From NCBI RefSeq assembly GCF_025165815.1, contig NZ_JAFFZE010000020.1, positions 1-64,000 of the forward strand: 64,000 bases of DNA, read 5' to 3'. Of the stretch, positions 53,122-61,432 are shown piece after piece. Position numbers and translations under genes: made by a program. The notes beneath the pieces were generated by a model that saw nothing but the letters and a program-made list of their open reading frames with translations, was not told the DNA's origin and did not search any database. The stretch comes from Actinophytocola gossypii. Its GTDB lineage: Bacteria; Actinomycetota; Actinomycetes; Mycobacteriales; Pseudonocardiaceae. Position 1 is the first letter of the stretch, and every line of letters starts with the position of its first letter.

Positions 53122-53310
53122 CTCGTCTGGCTACCCGCCACCATGCCGAAACCCGCCGCCCAACCCACCAGTCCGCCCACCGCTCCACCGGACCTGAAGC
53201 AAGCCGCCAATCAGCCAAGCCGCACGACACGTTTGACGATCGTCCCAGCGACCCGCCGCCATGATGCCTGACAGCTCTGCCTGTCCGACGCCCCGACGCC
53301 CCGACGCCCG

Positions 53311-53460
53311 ATGCCCCGCCGTCGGATGCTCCGCCGCCGGATGCTCCGCCGCCCGAAGGCTCGCCGCCCGACGGCCCGCCGCCCGACGGCCCGCCGTCGG
53401 ATGCTCCGCCGTCGGATGCTCCGCCGCCCGACGCACCGCCGCCCGACGCACCGCCGCGCG
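53311..53460. repeat. 15-bp minisatellite, ten units
   Basis: Ten exact 15-bp periods with consensus ATGCTCCGCCGCCCG. Variation is confined to a few positions (ATGCT/ACGGC/ACGCA and the last three bases). The period is a multiple of three, so all six frames stay open and give pentapeptide repeats such as SDAPP or RRRML. No ribosome site or convincing gene covers it; treated as non-coding. Confidence 0.85.
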
Positions 53461-53527
53461 ATGCCGTCGCGCGACGGCACCGGTTGCCCGACCCCGACGG
53501 TCCGGTCTCTCCGGTCGGCCCGGCGTG

Positions 53528-55978
53528 TCAGGTCTTCTTCCAGAAGGTGCTGCGGGGCGGTGGCTTTGGCCTGGACACCGTGTACAGCGTTGCGAGGGCC
53601 ATGTACCAGAGGGAGTCGGCCATGTTCGGGTTGTCGGTCGGTTCGGAAATGTCTTTCGCCAGAACGGTCATGGAGTGGCACGCGGTCTCTCGCTCGCCCG
53701 TGCGCCGCCAGTGGTCGAGGAGGGGTTTGATCCGTTCGGCGAGTTCTCCGAGGATCGTGAGACGCGTCCAGACGTCCTTGTCGTCCGCGTCCATCAGCTT
53801 CCTGAGTTCGGCTTCGGCGAAGACGGCCAGGGCCGGGGGTTTCGGCTCGGGCGGCGATGTGATCGGGAACTGTGGTTCCTCGATCGAAGGCAACGCGAAC
53901 TCCCGAACAGAGGGGGACGCTGGCGGCGGGGGTGCTTGTGGCGTGCGCCTGCGTTTCGGCTGGTTTACCTTGCCGAATCCGGTACCCGGGGCGGATGCCC
54001 GGAAGGTGCCGCCCGCCGACTCGACGGCCATCCGGCTGGCGGCGAACGGCATCGCTCGAGCTGCCATCGGCTGCGTCCCTCCGAAGACCGCCCCGGGTGG
54101 TTCCCAACCGCTGGGGAGGTCGACAGGTTGGGTCACGCGGTGAACCTCTCCGCCTTCGTTCACCACTCGCTGATCGACCGCGACGAACGCGGTGAAGCGG
54201 GACAACACCCCGAACCGCAGCGAGGTGTCGACGATGCGCTTCTCCAATGCCGCGTGGTCGTCGCCGCCGACGACATAGCGGTCCTCCAGGTCGCGGAGCC
54301 GCGCCCGCGCCCACAGCGCGGCCAGACCCGGATTATCGCTTCGACCTGCGGCGACCGTGGCGCGCCAGTCGCTACCGGAGACCGTGATCGAGCCGGCCGG
54401 TGCACCGGTGTAGCGGCCGGTGATCACAGCGGGAGCACCCTCGAACAGATCGGGCAGGGGGGCGGGGGCGACGGATTCGGTGTCGATCACCAGGCCGTCC
54501 GGAGCGAGCCGAAGGTCGGTGACGACGGGAGCGGTGATGCGGCGATGTATCTGGGTCATCACCTCGTCCAGGCGGTCCTCGGACTCGACCAGTTCGTAGC
54601 GGCCCTTCGAACCCGCCAACCGTTGCAGGAACGCCTCGTTGACGGCCCGGTCGATGCCGACCGTGTGCACCCGAACGTTCGTGAGCGCGGGGGACAGGTC
54701 GCGCAGTAGCTGGTCCTCGTTGCCCACCTGCCCGTCGGTGACCAGTACGAGGACCCGGTCGCGATCGGCAGCGGAGTCGGCGAGCATGGCGCCGGCCCTC
54801 GTCAGTGGCTCGAGCATCTGGGTGCCGCCCCTGGCGTCCACACCGGACAGGAACTCGACCGCGCGAAACCTGTTGTGGTCGTTCGCGTCCACCAGCGCCT
54901 CGGGCAGCGACGGTGGTGTGGTGACGGTGTTGTCGAACGCCAAGGCCGCGAACCGGTCGTCGGTGCCGAGCGTGTCGACGATGCGCGCCGCGGCTCGTCG
55001 TGCGGCGACCATCTTCCAACCACCCATCGAACCCGAGCGGTCGAGGACGAGCACGACGTCACGGTGGCGTGCCGCGGTCGACCTCGCCGGCGGCAGAACG
55101 GTCACCGCGAACGTGCCACCCGCGCTCTCGTCGTCCGGGTCGTCCGGCCGCACGACCAAGGAGGTGCGGATCGCGGACGAGTCCGCGAAGCGCAGGCGTA
55201 GCAGGAAGTCCCGGTCGGCGCGCTCACCCGGATCGAGTCGTACTCGCAGGCCCGTCGGACTGTCGTCCGTCGTGGCCGTGGCGTGCAGGCTCGTTGCGAC
55301 ACCGGCCAGCGGCAGGCCGGCCGGATCGACATCGACCGCGACGGACAGCCGCACCGGGTTCGGGAAGCCCGGCAGCAGGATCGGCGGACTGATCCGGGAG
55401 GCGTCCGGAACGGCGTCGGTGTCCGGTGCCACGCCGTCACCAACCTGACCGCCGCCGATCGGCTCGCCGGGGATGAACCGCGGCGCGACAACGAGCGGGA
55501 ACCGGAACGTAGCGGCGTCGTCCTCGTAGGACAGTGAGCCGGCGAGCGTGAGGTGCACGGCGACCCGCTCGCCCGGCATGATGTTGCCGACCCGCATGGT
55601 GAACACGCCGGGCCGCTCCTCCTCGGCGATCGAGGCGCGCTTGCCCTCGGTGACGGCCTCGTCGTAGTCGGCTCTGGCCTGTTCCCGTTCCTTCAGCAGC
55701 CCGTCGACCGTGTGCCCGTCCGCCTCCATGCGCAGCGCGGTGACCGCGGCCCGCGGCGGCAGGGGAAAGATGTAGGTGGCTTCCAACGGCCTGTCGTGCG
55801 GGTTGTGGAAGCCCTGGGTGAGTTCGATGCTCGAGGCCAACCCGGTGATCGCGGCTCGAACGTCGATCGTGTCGAGCGGCAGGTTGCCCTCGTCGGTTCG
55901 AAGGCAGCCGACACCGTCGTCCTCGGCGGGACGAGCCGGCACCTCGGCCAGGTCCATGAGGTCGACGCGCGTGTTCAT
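53528..55978 (-). CDS. VIT and von Willebrand factor A domain protein
   Basis: 816 aa, no signal peptide, so probably cytoplasmic. VIT domain (about 25-155; IELTQGFHNPHDRPLEATYIFPLPPRAAV), a beta linker, then a VWA domain (about 300-470) with an intact MIDAS site DRSGSMGG, Thr in GGTQM and Asp in LVTDGQ. A long C-terminal region has a Pro-rich stretch (PQAPPPPASP) and a helical end. Inter-alpha-trypsin-inhibitor-like proteins of this type bind partners through the metal site; bacterial roles are unknown. Overlaps the MerR gene by 4 bp (ATGA) and is co-transcribed with it. Confidence 0.87.
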   Translation of the reverse strand: MNTRVDLMDLAEVPARPAEDDGVGCLRTDEGNLPLDTIDVRAAITGLASSIELTQGFHNPHDRPLEATYIFPLPPRAAVTALRMEADGHTVDGLLKEREQARADYDEAVTEGKRASIAEEERPGVFTMRVGNIMPGERVAVHLTLAGSLSYEDDAATFRFPLVVAPRFIPGEPIGGGQVGDGVAPDTDAVPDASRISPPILLPGFPNPVRLSVAVDVDPAGLPLAGVATSLHATATTDDSPTGLRVRLDPGERADRDFLLRLRFADSSAIRTSLVVRPDDPDDESAGGTFAVTVLPPARSTAARHRDVVLVLDRSGSMGGWKMVAARRAAARIVDTLGTDDRFAALAFDNTVTTPPSLPEALVDANDHNRFRAVEFLSGVDARGGTQMLEPLTRAGAMLADSAADRDRVLVLVTDGQVGNEDQLLRDLSPALTNVRVHTVGIDRAVNEAFLQRLAGSKGRYELVESEDRLDEVMTQIHRRITAPVVTDLRLAPDGLVIDTESVAPAPLPDLFEGAPAVITGRYTGAPAGSITVSGSDWRATVAAGRSDNPGLAALWARARLRDLEDRYVVGGDDHAALEKRIVDTSLRFGVLSRFTAFVAVDQRVVNEGGEVHRVTQPVDLPSGWEPPGAVFGGTQPMAARAMPFAASRMAVESAGGTFRASAPGTGFGKVNQPKRRRTPQAPPPPASPSVREFALPSIEEPQFPITSPPEPKPPALAVFAEAELRKLMDADDKDVWTRLTILGELAERIKPLLDHWRRTGERETACHSMTVLAKDISEPTDNPNMADSLWYMALATLYTVSRPKPPPRSTFWKKT

Positions 55979-56595
55979 CGGCGTTCCTTTCCGGGTGATG
56001 GCGCAAGACCCATACGGTCCAGCAGGTCGAGCAGTGGTGCGGCGGCCGCCTCGATGGCGGCGAGCTCGGCGGCGTCCGGCGACCGGGTTGCGGCGTTCAA
56101 CACGACAGTGACACTGTCACCCAGGCGGAGGCCGTGGATCGGTGATGCGACAGTGTTCGCCTCACTGTCAGTGATCTTTGCAGTAATACTGTCGGTTGTG
56201 TTCGCACCGTCCGTGTGGGCGGCCGCACGCCAGAACCCCTCGGCGCGGACCGGACGCGCTGACCAGGCGACGTCCATGCGCGGTACCTGGGCGAGGTCTG
56301 CCAGTTGGTCGTTGGTGGCGCCGAGGAGTCGCTCCTGGATCTCCGCCAGCGTGTGCCCCTCCGCCTGCAGTCGCTTCACCGCAGCGAGTTGCAGCAGGTG
56401 GCGGTGGCCGTACAGGGCTGTACGGCCACGCGTGTCGACCGGCCGGTCCACCAGCCCGATGGTGGTGTACCACCGGATGGTTCGGCCGCTGGGCAGCTCC
56501 CGCACCCGGCCGTTGGTCTGGCCGTCGTAGTTGTCCGACAGCAGTTCCGCGACACGGTCCGGGAGCTGCTCGAGGGTCCACAGCTCTTCGGTCAT
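55975..56595 (-). CDS. MerR-family regulator with long N-terminus and C-terminal domain
   Basis: 206 aa. The MerR helix-turn-helix is preceded by an extra 20-30 residues; RTIRWYTTIGLVDRP and GHRHLLQLAAVKRLQAEGHTLAEIQERL are the recognisable core. No metal-binding Cys pair is present, so it likely senses an organic signal, protein or stress. The C-terminal half includes TDSITAKITDSEANTV, whose DNA contains perfect GACAGTG/CACTGTC inverted repeats. First gene of the operon with the VIT-VWA gene. Confidence 0.8.
   Translation of the reverse strand: MTEELWTLEQLPDRVAELLSDNYDGQTNGRVRELPSGRTIRWYTTIGLVDRPVDTRGRTALYGHRHLLQLAAVKRLQAEGHTLAEIQERLLGATNDQLADLAQVPRMDVAWSARPVRAEGFWRAAAHTDGANTTDSITAKITDSEANTVASPIHGLRLGDSVTVVLNAATRSPDAAELAAIEAAAAPLLDLLDRMGLAPSPGKERR
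56104..56118. promoter_or_regulatory. Intragenic inverted repeat in merR, site A
   Basis: GACAGTG-A-CACTGTC, perfect 7+1+7, inside the merR coding sequence. Confidence 0.5.
56149..56169. promoter_or_regulatory. Intragenic inverted repeat in merR, site B
   Basis: GACAGTG, 7-bp spacer, CACTGTC: the same arms as site A with a longer spacer. Confidence 0.5.
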
Positions 56596-56604
56596 GCACC
56601 CATC

Positions 56605-56630
56605 TTGACAGTTTTGGATGACAGTGTCAA
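56605..56630. promoter_or_regulatory. merR promoter/operator region
   Basis: TTGACA and TGTCAA arms are 14 bp apart, and a GACAGTG copy lies between (56620-56626). On the minus strand TTGACA is a perfect -35 with a weak -10 (CAAGAT) 17 bp on. Autoregulation by MerR is likely. Confidence 0.55.
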
Positions 56631-56648
56631 GGTTGCAGTATGAACGCC

Positions 56649-56999
56649 TCAGCCCCAGCCCAGCTCATGCAACCGCGCGTCGTCGATGCCGAAGTGGTGC
56701 GCGATCTCGTGCACGACCGTGATCGCGACCTCCTCCACCACGTCGTCCTCGGTCTCACAGATGTCGAGGATCGCCTCGCGATAGATGGTGATGCGGTCCG
56801 GAAGCACCCCGCCGTAGGTCGACGTCCGTTCCGTCAGCGCGATCCCGTGATAGAGCCCGAGCAACGAAGGCTGCTCGGGATCCCGGTCCTCCACCAGCAC
56901 GACCACGTTGTCCATCGCGGCGGCGAACTCTTTCGGGACCAGGTCAAGCGCGTCGCCGACGAGTTCTTCGAACCGCCGACGGGACATCTCGACGGGCAA
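56649..56999 (-). CDS. Zincin-like metallopeptidase
   Basis: 116 aa. The zinc motif HEIAHHFGIDD (HExxHxxGxxD) is complete, preceded by RITIYREAIL and DNVVVLVEDR, as in a small widespread actinobacterial zincin family. Substrate unknown. TTG start, 4 bp after the septum-formation gene and in the same operon; ATG 56987 is an alternative. Confidence 0.87.
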   Translation of the reverse strand: MPVEMSRRRFEELVGDALDLVPKEFAAAMDNVVVLVEDRDPEQPSLLGLYHGIALTERTSTYGGVLPDRITIYREAILDICETEDDVVEEVAITVVHEIAHHFGIDDARLHELGWG

Positions 57000-57003
57000 C
57001 GCG

Positions 57004-57927
57004 TCACCCGCCGGGCTTCGACGGTGGCGGCGCGCTGGACGCCGTCGACGGAGGCAACGGCGCGGCCTCCACGCTGCCCTGGATCGGGCGCAGTTGACCG
57101 TTCGGCTCGCGGGCGCCGACCTTGCAGTTCACCCGGTACGAGCCGGCCAGCCAGCTCTCCTTCTTCAACGTGTCCGAGTAGAGCGACAACTCAAGCGCAT
57201 TCAGGTCCGCGTTGCCGGTGTACTTGTTGGTCTCCGGCGGGCACAGGTCGACCAGCTTCTCGCGCTGCGCGGCCTCGCTCGGGTACGTCTTGGGATCGAA
57301 TGTCTTGCTCAGGTCGACCACGGCCACCACCTCGTACGCATGGAACTCTTCGCAGGGGACGGGGTCGCCAACCCCGCCGTCGACCAGGGCGAAGCAGGTT
57401 CCGGGCTCGTGCACGTTGGACTGGTCCTGCTCGGCGGCAGCGCCAGTAGTCGGCAGGAGGCGTTCACCCGACGGGGTGACTCGCTGGAGGCCGCAGCGCA
57501 GGCGCCGGTCGCCGTTGCGCCACTGCTCGGCGCTCGGCTTCAACGCGCCGGCGGTGTACTTGCCGAACGGATCCAGAGTGCCACCCAGGTACTCGGCAGC
57601 TTCCGCCGTGCACCTCTCGGTGACGATCTTCTGCCACTCCTGCTCGGCGGGCGGCGGAGAGTTCGGCCCGTACTTACCGCCGATCTCGACGTTGTTGGTG
57701 ACCTCGAACGTGTGCGGTTGCTCGCACGACACCCGACGCATGTTCTGCGGCTTGTCGTGCGGCCAGTCCAGGCACGTGCCGCTCGGCGAGTCGAACGCCT
57801 CGGCCGCTTCCTGCGCCGCGGGGTCGACCGTGCCCTCGACCGACACCGGCCAGGAGAACAGCATGCTCCCACTGAGCACGGCCAGCGCTCCGATGAACGC
57901 GCCGGCCATGACCAGGCGGGTACGCAT
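57004..57927 (-). CDS. Septum-formation family membrane-anchored protein
   Basis: 307 aa from ATG 57927 (GGGGGAG site upstream). One N-terminal membrane helix (about 5-27) and two copies of the Septum_form-like beta domain (about 45-170 and 175-290), each with paired Cys: GTCLDW...CEQPHTFEV and GTCFALV...CEEFHAYEVV. The Pro/Ser-rich tail is probably disordered. Members are linked to cell division in actinomycetes; direct evidence is thin. Operon with the zincin. Confidence 0.8.
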   Translation of the reverse strand: MRTRLVMAGAFIGALAVLSGSMLFSWPVSVEGTVDPAAQEAAEAFDSPSGTCLDWPHDKPQNMRRVSCEQPHTFEVTNNVEIGGKYGPNSPPPAEQEWQKIVTERCTAEAAEYLGGTLDPFGKYTAGALKPSAEQWRNGDRRLRCGLQRVTPSGERLLPTTGAAAEQDQSNVHEPGTCFALVDGGVGDPVPCEEFHAYEVVAVVDLSKTFDPKTYPSEAAQREKLVDLCPPETNKYTGNADLNALELSLYSDTLKKESWLAGSYRVNCKVGAREPNGQLRPIQGSVEAAPLPPSTASSAPPPSKPGG

Positions 57928-58058
57928 GGTGCTCCCCCGAGCGCCCATCAGATCTCGGCGAGGGGACACGCTGCGTCAGCTGCGGGTCGCGTCGCGGTCA
58001 CAGCAGTCATGGTCGGTCGGCAGCTCGCATCGGTCACGCCCTCGCCACCTCCTCTCGA

Positions 58059-58102
58059 TATACGTATACCTCGCGTTCAACGCGGATGTGGCTCTGAACG
58101 CG
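58059..58102. promoter_or_regulatory. Palindromes upstream of the septum-formation gene
   Basis: TATACGTATA (58059-58068) is a perfect palindrome in a rare AT-rich patch, and CGCGTTCA / TGAACGCG (58072-58079, 58095-58102) are perfect inverted arms 15 bp apart. Together they look like an operator-promoter region about 130 bp before the gene. Confidence 0.4.
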
Positions 58103-58336
58103 AAGGTTAGCGGGTTCACCGGCGCCGTGTACGACATCGGGTCGCCCGCGGCGTGGTGGGGAAAGTATCGCCGCCAGGTGTTGAGTGGGCGAGTCGCGGC
58201 GCACATGAACAAAGTCGATTCGGACGAAGACCAGACGGACGGAGGTGGCAGTACATCCATACCCAGTGACACGTGTGTGAGATGGGCGAGCGGCACCCAG
58301 TCGCCGCCCCAAAGGGTCGCGGCCATGCACACTGAC

Positions 58337-58546
58337 GGGTGCGCGCCAACCTGTACGTCGACGGTGCCCTGAAGGGTGCGCGCCAGGCTGTACGTCAACG
58401 GTGCCCTGAAGGGTGCGCGTTGAGGGTGCGCGCTGAAGGGCGCGCTGGCGGCGCGCACACCAGCTCAACGTCGACGGTGCCGTGACGGTGCACGCGGTGG
58501 TGCGTGTGAGGCTGTACGTCGACGGTGCGCCTGAGGGTGCGGGCTG
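58337..58546. repeat. 37-bp tandem repeat, two full and several partial units
   Basis: Full units at 58337-58373 and 58374-58410 match at 34 of 37 positions; each starts GGGTGCGCGCCA and contains CTGTACGT. Degenerate copies continue to about 58546. The 1-kb gap 57928-58949 holds this repeat and no gene I can support. Confidence 0.75.
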
Positions 58547-58937
58547 TTCCGCCAGCGGGCCGACCACCACCACAGAACCGCGCGGACGGTGGTCCGCTCC
58601 AGTGACGCGATTCTCTGGCACGACCGCACAGGAAGCGCTGGACGTTGCGGGTACGACTCGTGCAGTTGAACCGAAGCCGTCGCAATCGAACCGAAGCCGT
58701 CTCCGGGCCGGCGTGAGCACCTACTGCGCAAGGTGCTGAGGCAAAGCTGCCTGGGCTGACCATTGCATCCTCGCCGCGGTTGCGCAGTATCTCGGCATCT
58801 TGTGGTGGTACACCCGGCGAGCCGGCCCGCCCGCGACTCCTTGGGCACACGGCCGTCCTGCGGGTACGTGACACCGGGAAAGCCGCGCATCCGTGGGTGG
58901 AACCACAGTGCCAGCGCTGAAGGATCCTGCCGGCGGA

Positions 58938-58943
58938 TACGCT
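58938..58943 (+). promoter_or_regulatory. Leaderless -10 element of serS
   Basis: TACGCT followed by 6 nt and ATG 58950. Confidence 0.55.
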
Positions 58944-58949
58944 CCGGCG

Positions 58950-60206
58950 ATGATCGACCTGAAAACACTTCGTGAGGACCCGGAGGCGGTGCGCGCGTCC
59001 CAGCGCCGTCGTGGTGAGGACGAACGGTTGGTCGACGAACTGCGGGCGGCCGACGAGCGGCGCAGAGCCGCGGTGGCCAGGGCTGACAGCCTCCGCGCGG
59101 AGCAGAAGCAGCTGGGCAGGCAGGTCGGCAAGGCCCGGGGCGAGGAGCGCGACCGGCTGCTCGCGCAGGGCAAGGAACTCGCGGCCGACGTGCGTGCCGC
59201 CGAGGCCGAACAGGCCGAGGCGGAGACCGACCTGACCGAGCGGCACACGCTTGTGCCCAACCTCGTCCATCCCGCGGTGCCCGCGGGCGGCGAGGACGAC
59301 TACGTGGTGCTCAAGGAGGTGGGTACGCCACAGACCTTCGACTTCGAACCGGCCGACCATCTCGACCTGGGCGTGCGGCTCGGTGCCCTGGACATCGAGC
59401 GTGGTGCGAAGGTGTCCGGCGCCCGGTTCTACTTCCTGACCGGCGTCGGCGCCCAGTTGCAGCTCGCGCTGCTCAACTTGGCCGCCGCGCAGGCCACGGC
59501 GAGCGGGTTCACCCTGATGATCCCGCCGGTGCTGGTCCGGCCGGAGATCATGGCCGGCACCGGGTTCCTCGGCGCGCACGCCGGCGAGGTCTACCGGCTC
59601 GCCGAGGACGACCTGTACCTGGTCGGGACGTCGGAGGTGCCGCTGGCCGGCTACCACGCCGACGAGATCCTCGACCTGTCAGCCGGACCGCTCCGGTACG
59701 CGGGCTGGTCCTCGTGCTTCCGGCGTGAGGCGGGCTCGTACGGCAAGGACACGCGCGGAATCATCCGCGTGCACCAGTTCGACAAGGTCGAGATGTTCGT
59801 CTACTGCCGTCCGCAGGACGCCGAGGCCGAGCACGCGCGACTGCTCGCCTGGGAGGAGGAGATGCTCGCGAAGATCGAGGTGCCGTACCGCGTCATCGAC
59901 GTGGCCGGTGGCGACCTCGGCACCAGCGCGTCCCGCAAGTTCGACTGCGAGGCGTGGGTGCCGAGCCAGGGCCGCTACCGCGAGCTCACGTCGACGTCGA
60001 ACTGCACCACGTTCCAGGCCAGGCGCCTGTCCGTGCGCTACCGCGACGAGGACAACCGCCCGCGCACCGCCGCCACGCTCAACGGCACGCTGGCGACCAC
60101 CCGCTGGCTCGTCGCCCTCCTGGAGAACCACCAGCAGGCCGACGGCTCGGTCAAGGTGCCGGCCGCCCTGCGGCCCTTCCTCGGACGCGACGTACTCACG
60201 CCCTGA
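58950..60206 (+). CDS. serS: Seryl-tRNA synthetase
   Basis: 418 aa. The N-terminal coiled-coil arm (about 25-105; two long Arg/Ala/Glu helices) grips the tRNA long variable arm. Class II motifs: motif 2 with [28 protein letters not shown], motif 3 with [15 protein letters not shown], and the serine pocket [10 protein letters not shown]. Charges tRNA-Ser. Full length and intact. Confidence 0.96.
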   Translation: MIDLKTLREDPEAVRASQRRRGEDERLVDELRAADERRRAAVARADSLRAEQKQLGRQVGKARGEERDRLLAQGKELAADVRAAEAEQAEAETDLTERHTLVPNLVHPAVPAGGEDDYVVLKEVGTPQTFDFEPADHLDLGVRLGALDIERGAKVSGARFYFLTGVGAQLQLALLNLAAAQATASGFTLMIPPVLVRPEIMAGTGFLGAHAGEVYRLAEDDLYLVGTSEVPLAGYHADEILDLSAGPLRYAGWSSCFRREAGSYGKDTRGIIRVHQFDKVEMFVYCRPQDAEAEHARLLAWEEEMLAKIEVPYRVIDVAGGDLGTSASRKFDCEAWVPSQGRYRELTSTSNCTTFQARRLSVRYRDEDNRPRTAATLNGTLATTRWLVALLENHQQADGSVKVPAALRPFLGRDVLTP

Positions 60207-60255
60207 GTTCGCGCCGCGCCCAAGTCCGGTGCTCGCCGGCCGCGTCTGTGCCCGC

Positions 60256-60321
60256 GCCCATGCCCTGGCCGTGCCTGCGGCCCACCGTGCCCATGCGCTG
60301 GCCGTGCCTGTGGCCCACCGC
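60256..60321. repeat. 33-bp direct duplication
   Basis: Two adjacent units (60256-60288, 60289-60321), each GCCCATGC-CTGGCCGTGCC then TG-GGCCCACCG, differ at three positions. They lie in the 329-bp gap after serS, which otherwise has only a weak CCCCGC/GCGGGG hairpin (60416-60433). Confidence 0.75.
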
Positions 60322-60415
60322 GCAGGCAGGGACATGGGTCTCAAATGGCTCGCCTTCCGAGGCCACGCGCTCGTACCCTGCCCCGGTGCATCGGTTGTTT
60401 CCGGTAACCCCACCA

Positions 60416-60433
60416 CCCCGCGGCTGAGCGGGG
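60416..60433 (+). terminator. Weak hairpin downstream of serS
   Basis: CCCCGC, 6-nt loop, GCGGGG; no T-tract. Possible terminator. Confidence 0.3.
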
Positions 60434-60535
60434 CGTCGCTGACGGCGTGGCCACCAGCCACGCCTGCTTGACGCTGCTCGGCTGAACGCCCCGCAGACGA
60501 AGACATCGCACTCTTCTGACGCTGGGAGCGTTCCC

Positions 60536-61432
60536 TTGCTCGCACTACCGATCGATCACGCACGCACGTCCACCCTCCTGCTCGCCCTCGCCGGTGTCCT
60601 CTGGGGTACCGGCGGCCTCGCCGGTGACCTCCTCCAGGACGCCGGTCGGCTCGATCCCGTTCCGGTCGCCACCTACCGGTTGCTGGTCGGCGGTCTGCTC
60701 GCCACCGCGGTGACCGTCGCGCTCGGGCAGGTCCGGCACCTGCGCGGGCCGCGCGCCCGGCGCCGGCTCCTGGTCACCGGTCTCCTGCTCGCCGAGTTCC
60801 AAGCCGCCTACCAGATCGCCGTGGAACGGGTGTCGGTCAGCTTGGCGACCTTGGTCACCATCGGGTGCGTGCCCGTCTTCGTCGCGGCGGGCACCGCGTG
60901 GCGGGAGCGTCGGCTGCCTGCGCCGCGCACCCTGACCGCCATCGGCACGTCGCTGGTGGGGCTCGCGTTGCTGTCCGGGTCACCGGTGGCGAACGGCGAC
61001 GGCTGGCAAACCGTGAGCGGCGTGGGTGCGGCGCTTTTGGCTGGTGCCGGTTTCGCGACGCTCACGCTCGTCACCGCGCGTCCGATCGCCGGGCAGGCCG
61101 CGATCACGTCGGTCGGGCTGCTGGTCGGCGGGGTGATGCTGACGCCGTTCGCGCTGGGGTACGGGATGGGGCTGCCGGTCACCGCCGAGGTGCTGGTTCT
61201 GACCGGCTACCTCGGGGTCGTGCCGACCGCTGTCGCTTATGGGGCTTATGTCCTCGGGCTGCGGCATGCGACGGCGACCGCGGCGGCGTTGGCGACCATG
61301 TTGGAACCGTTGACCGCCACGTTGCTCGCGGTCGCCTTTCACGGCGAGACGCTGACGGCGGCCGGGTTCGCAGGTGCGGCGCTGATCGGCGGGGCGGTGG
61401 CACTCGCGCCTGCGGACGGGAAAACGGGCTAG
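60536..61432 (+). CDS. EamA/DMT-family transporter
   Basis: 298 aa, ten membrane helices in two EamA repeats (about 15-140 and 160-290). The WGTGGLAGDLL start and LGLRHATATAAALATMLEPLTATLLA near the C-terminus (with the conserved Pro-Glu-Pro-like EPL) are typical. TTG start with GGGAG upstream. Exports amino acids or related metabolites in known members; substrate unknown. Confidence 0.87.
   Translation: MLALPIDHARTSTLLLALAGVLWGTGGLAGDLLQDAGRLDPVPVATYRLLVGGLLATAVTVALGQVRHLRGPRARRRLLVTGLLLAEFQAAYQIAVERVSVSLATLVTIGCVPVFVAAGTAWRERRLPAPRTLTAIGTSLVGLALLSGSPVANGDGWQTVSGVGAALLAGAGFATLTLVTARPIAGQAAITSVGLLVGGVMLTPFALGYGMGLPVTAEVLVLTGYLGVVPTAVAYGAYVLGLRHATATAAALATMLEPLTATLLAVAFHGETLTAAGFAGAALIGGAVALAPADGKTG

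Noticed and set aside
53261-54709. 482-codon plus-strand open frame through the 15-bp minisatellite
   Set aside because: It stays open because the repeat period is a multiple of three and because it shadows the VIT-VWA gene; no start context or domain.
53311-58546. CRISPR arrays
   Set aside because: The repeats are contiguous or without unique spacers of constant length, and no cas genes are present.
58740-58949. Possible T-box leader before serS (GGGTGGAACCAC segment)
   Set aside because: The short T-box-like string is present, but I cannot find a convincing Stem I, specifier or terminator, and a leaderless -10 lies 6 nt before ATG.
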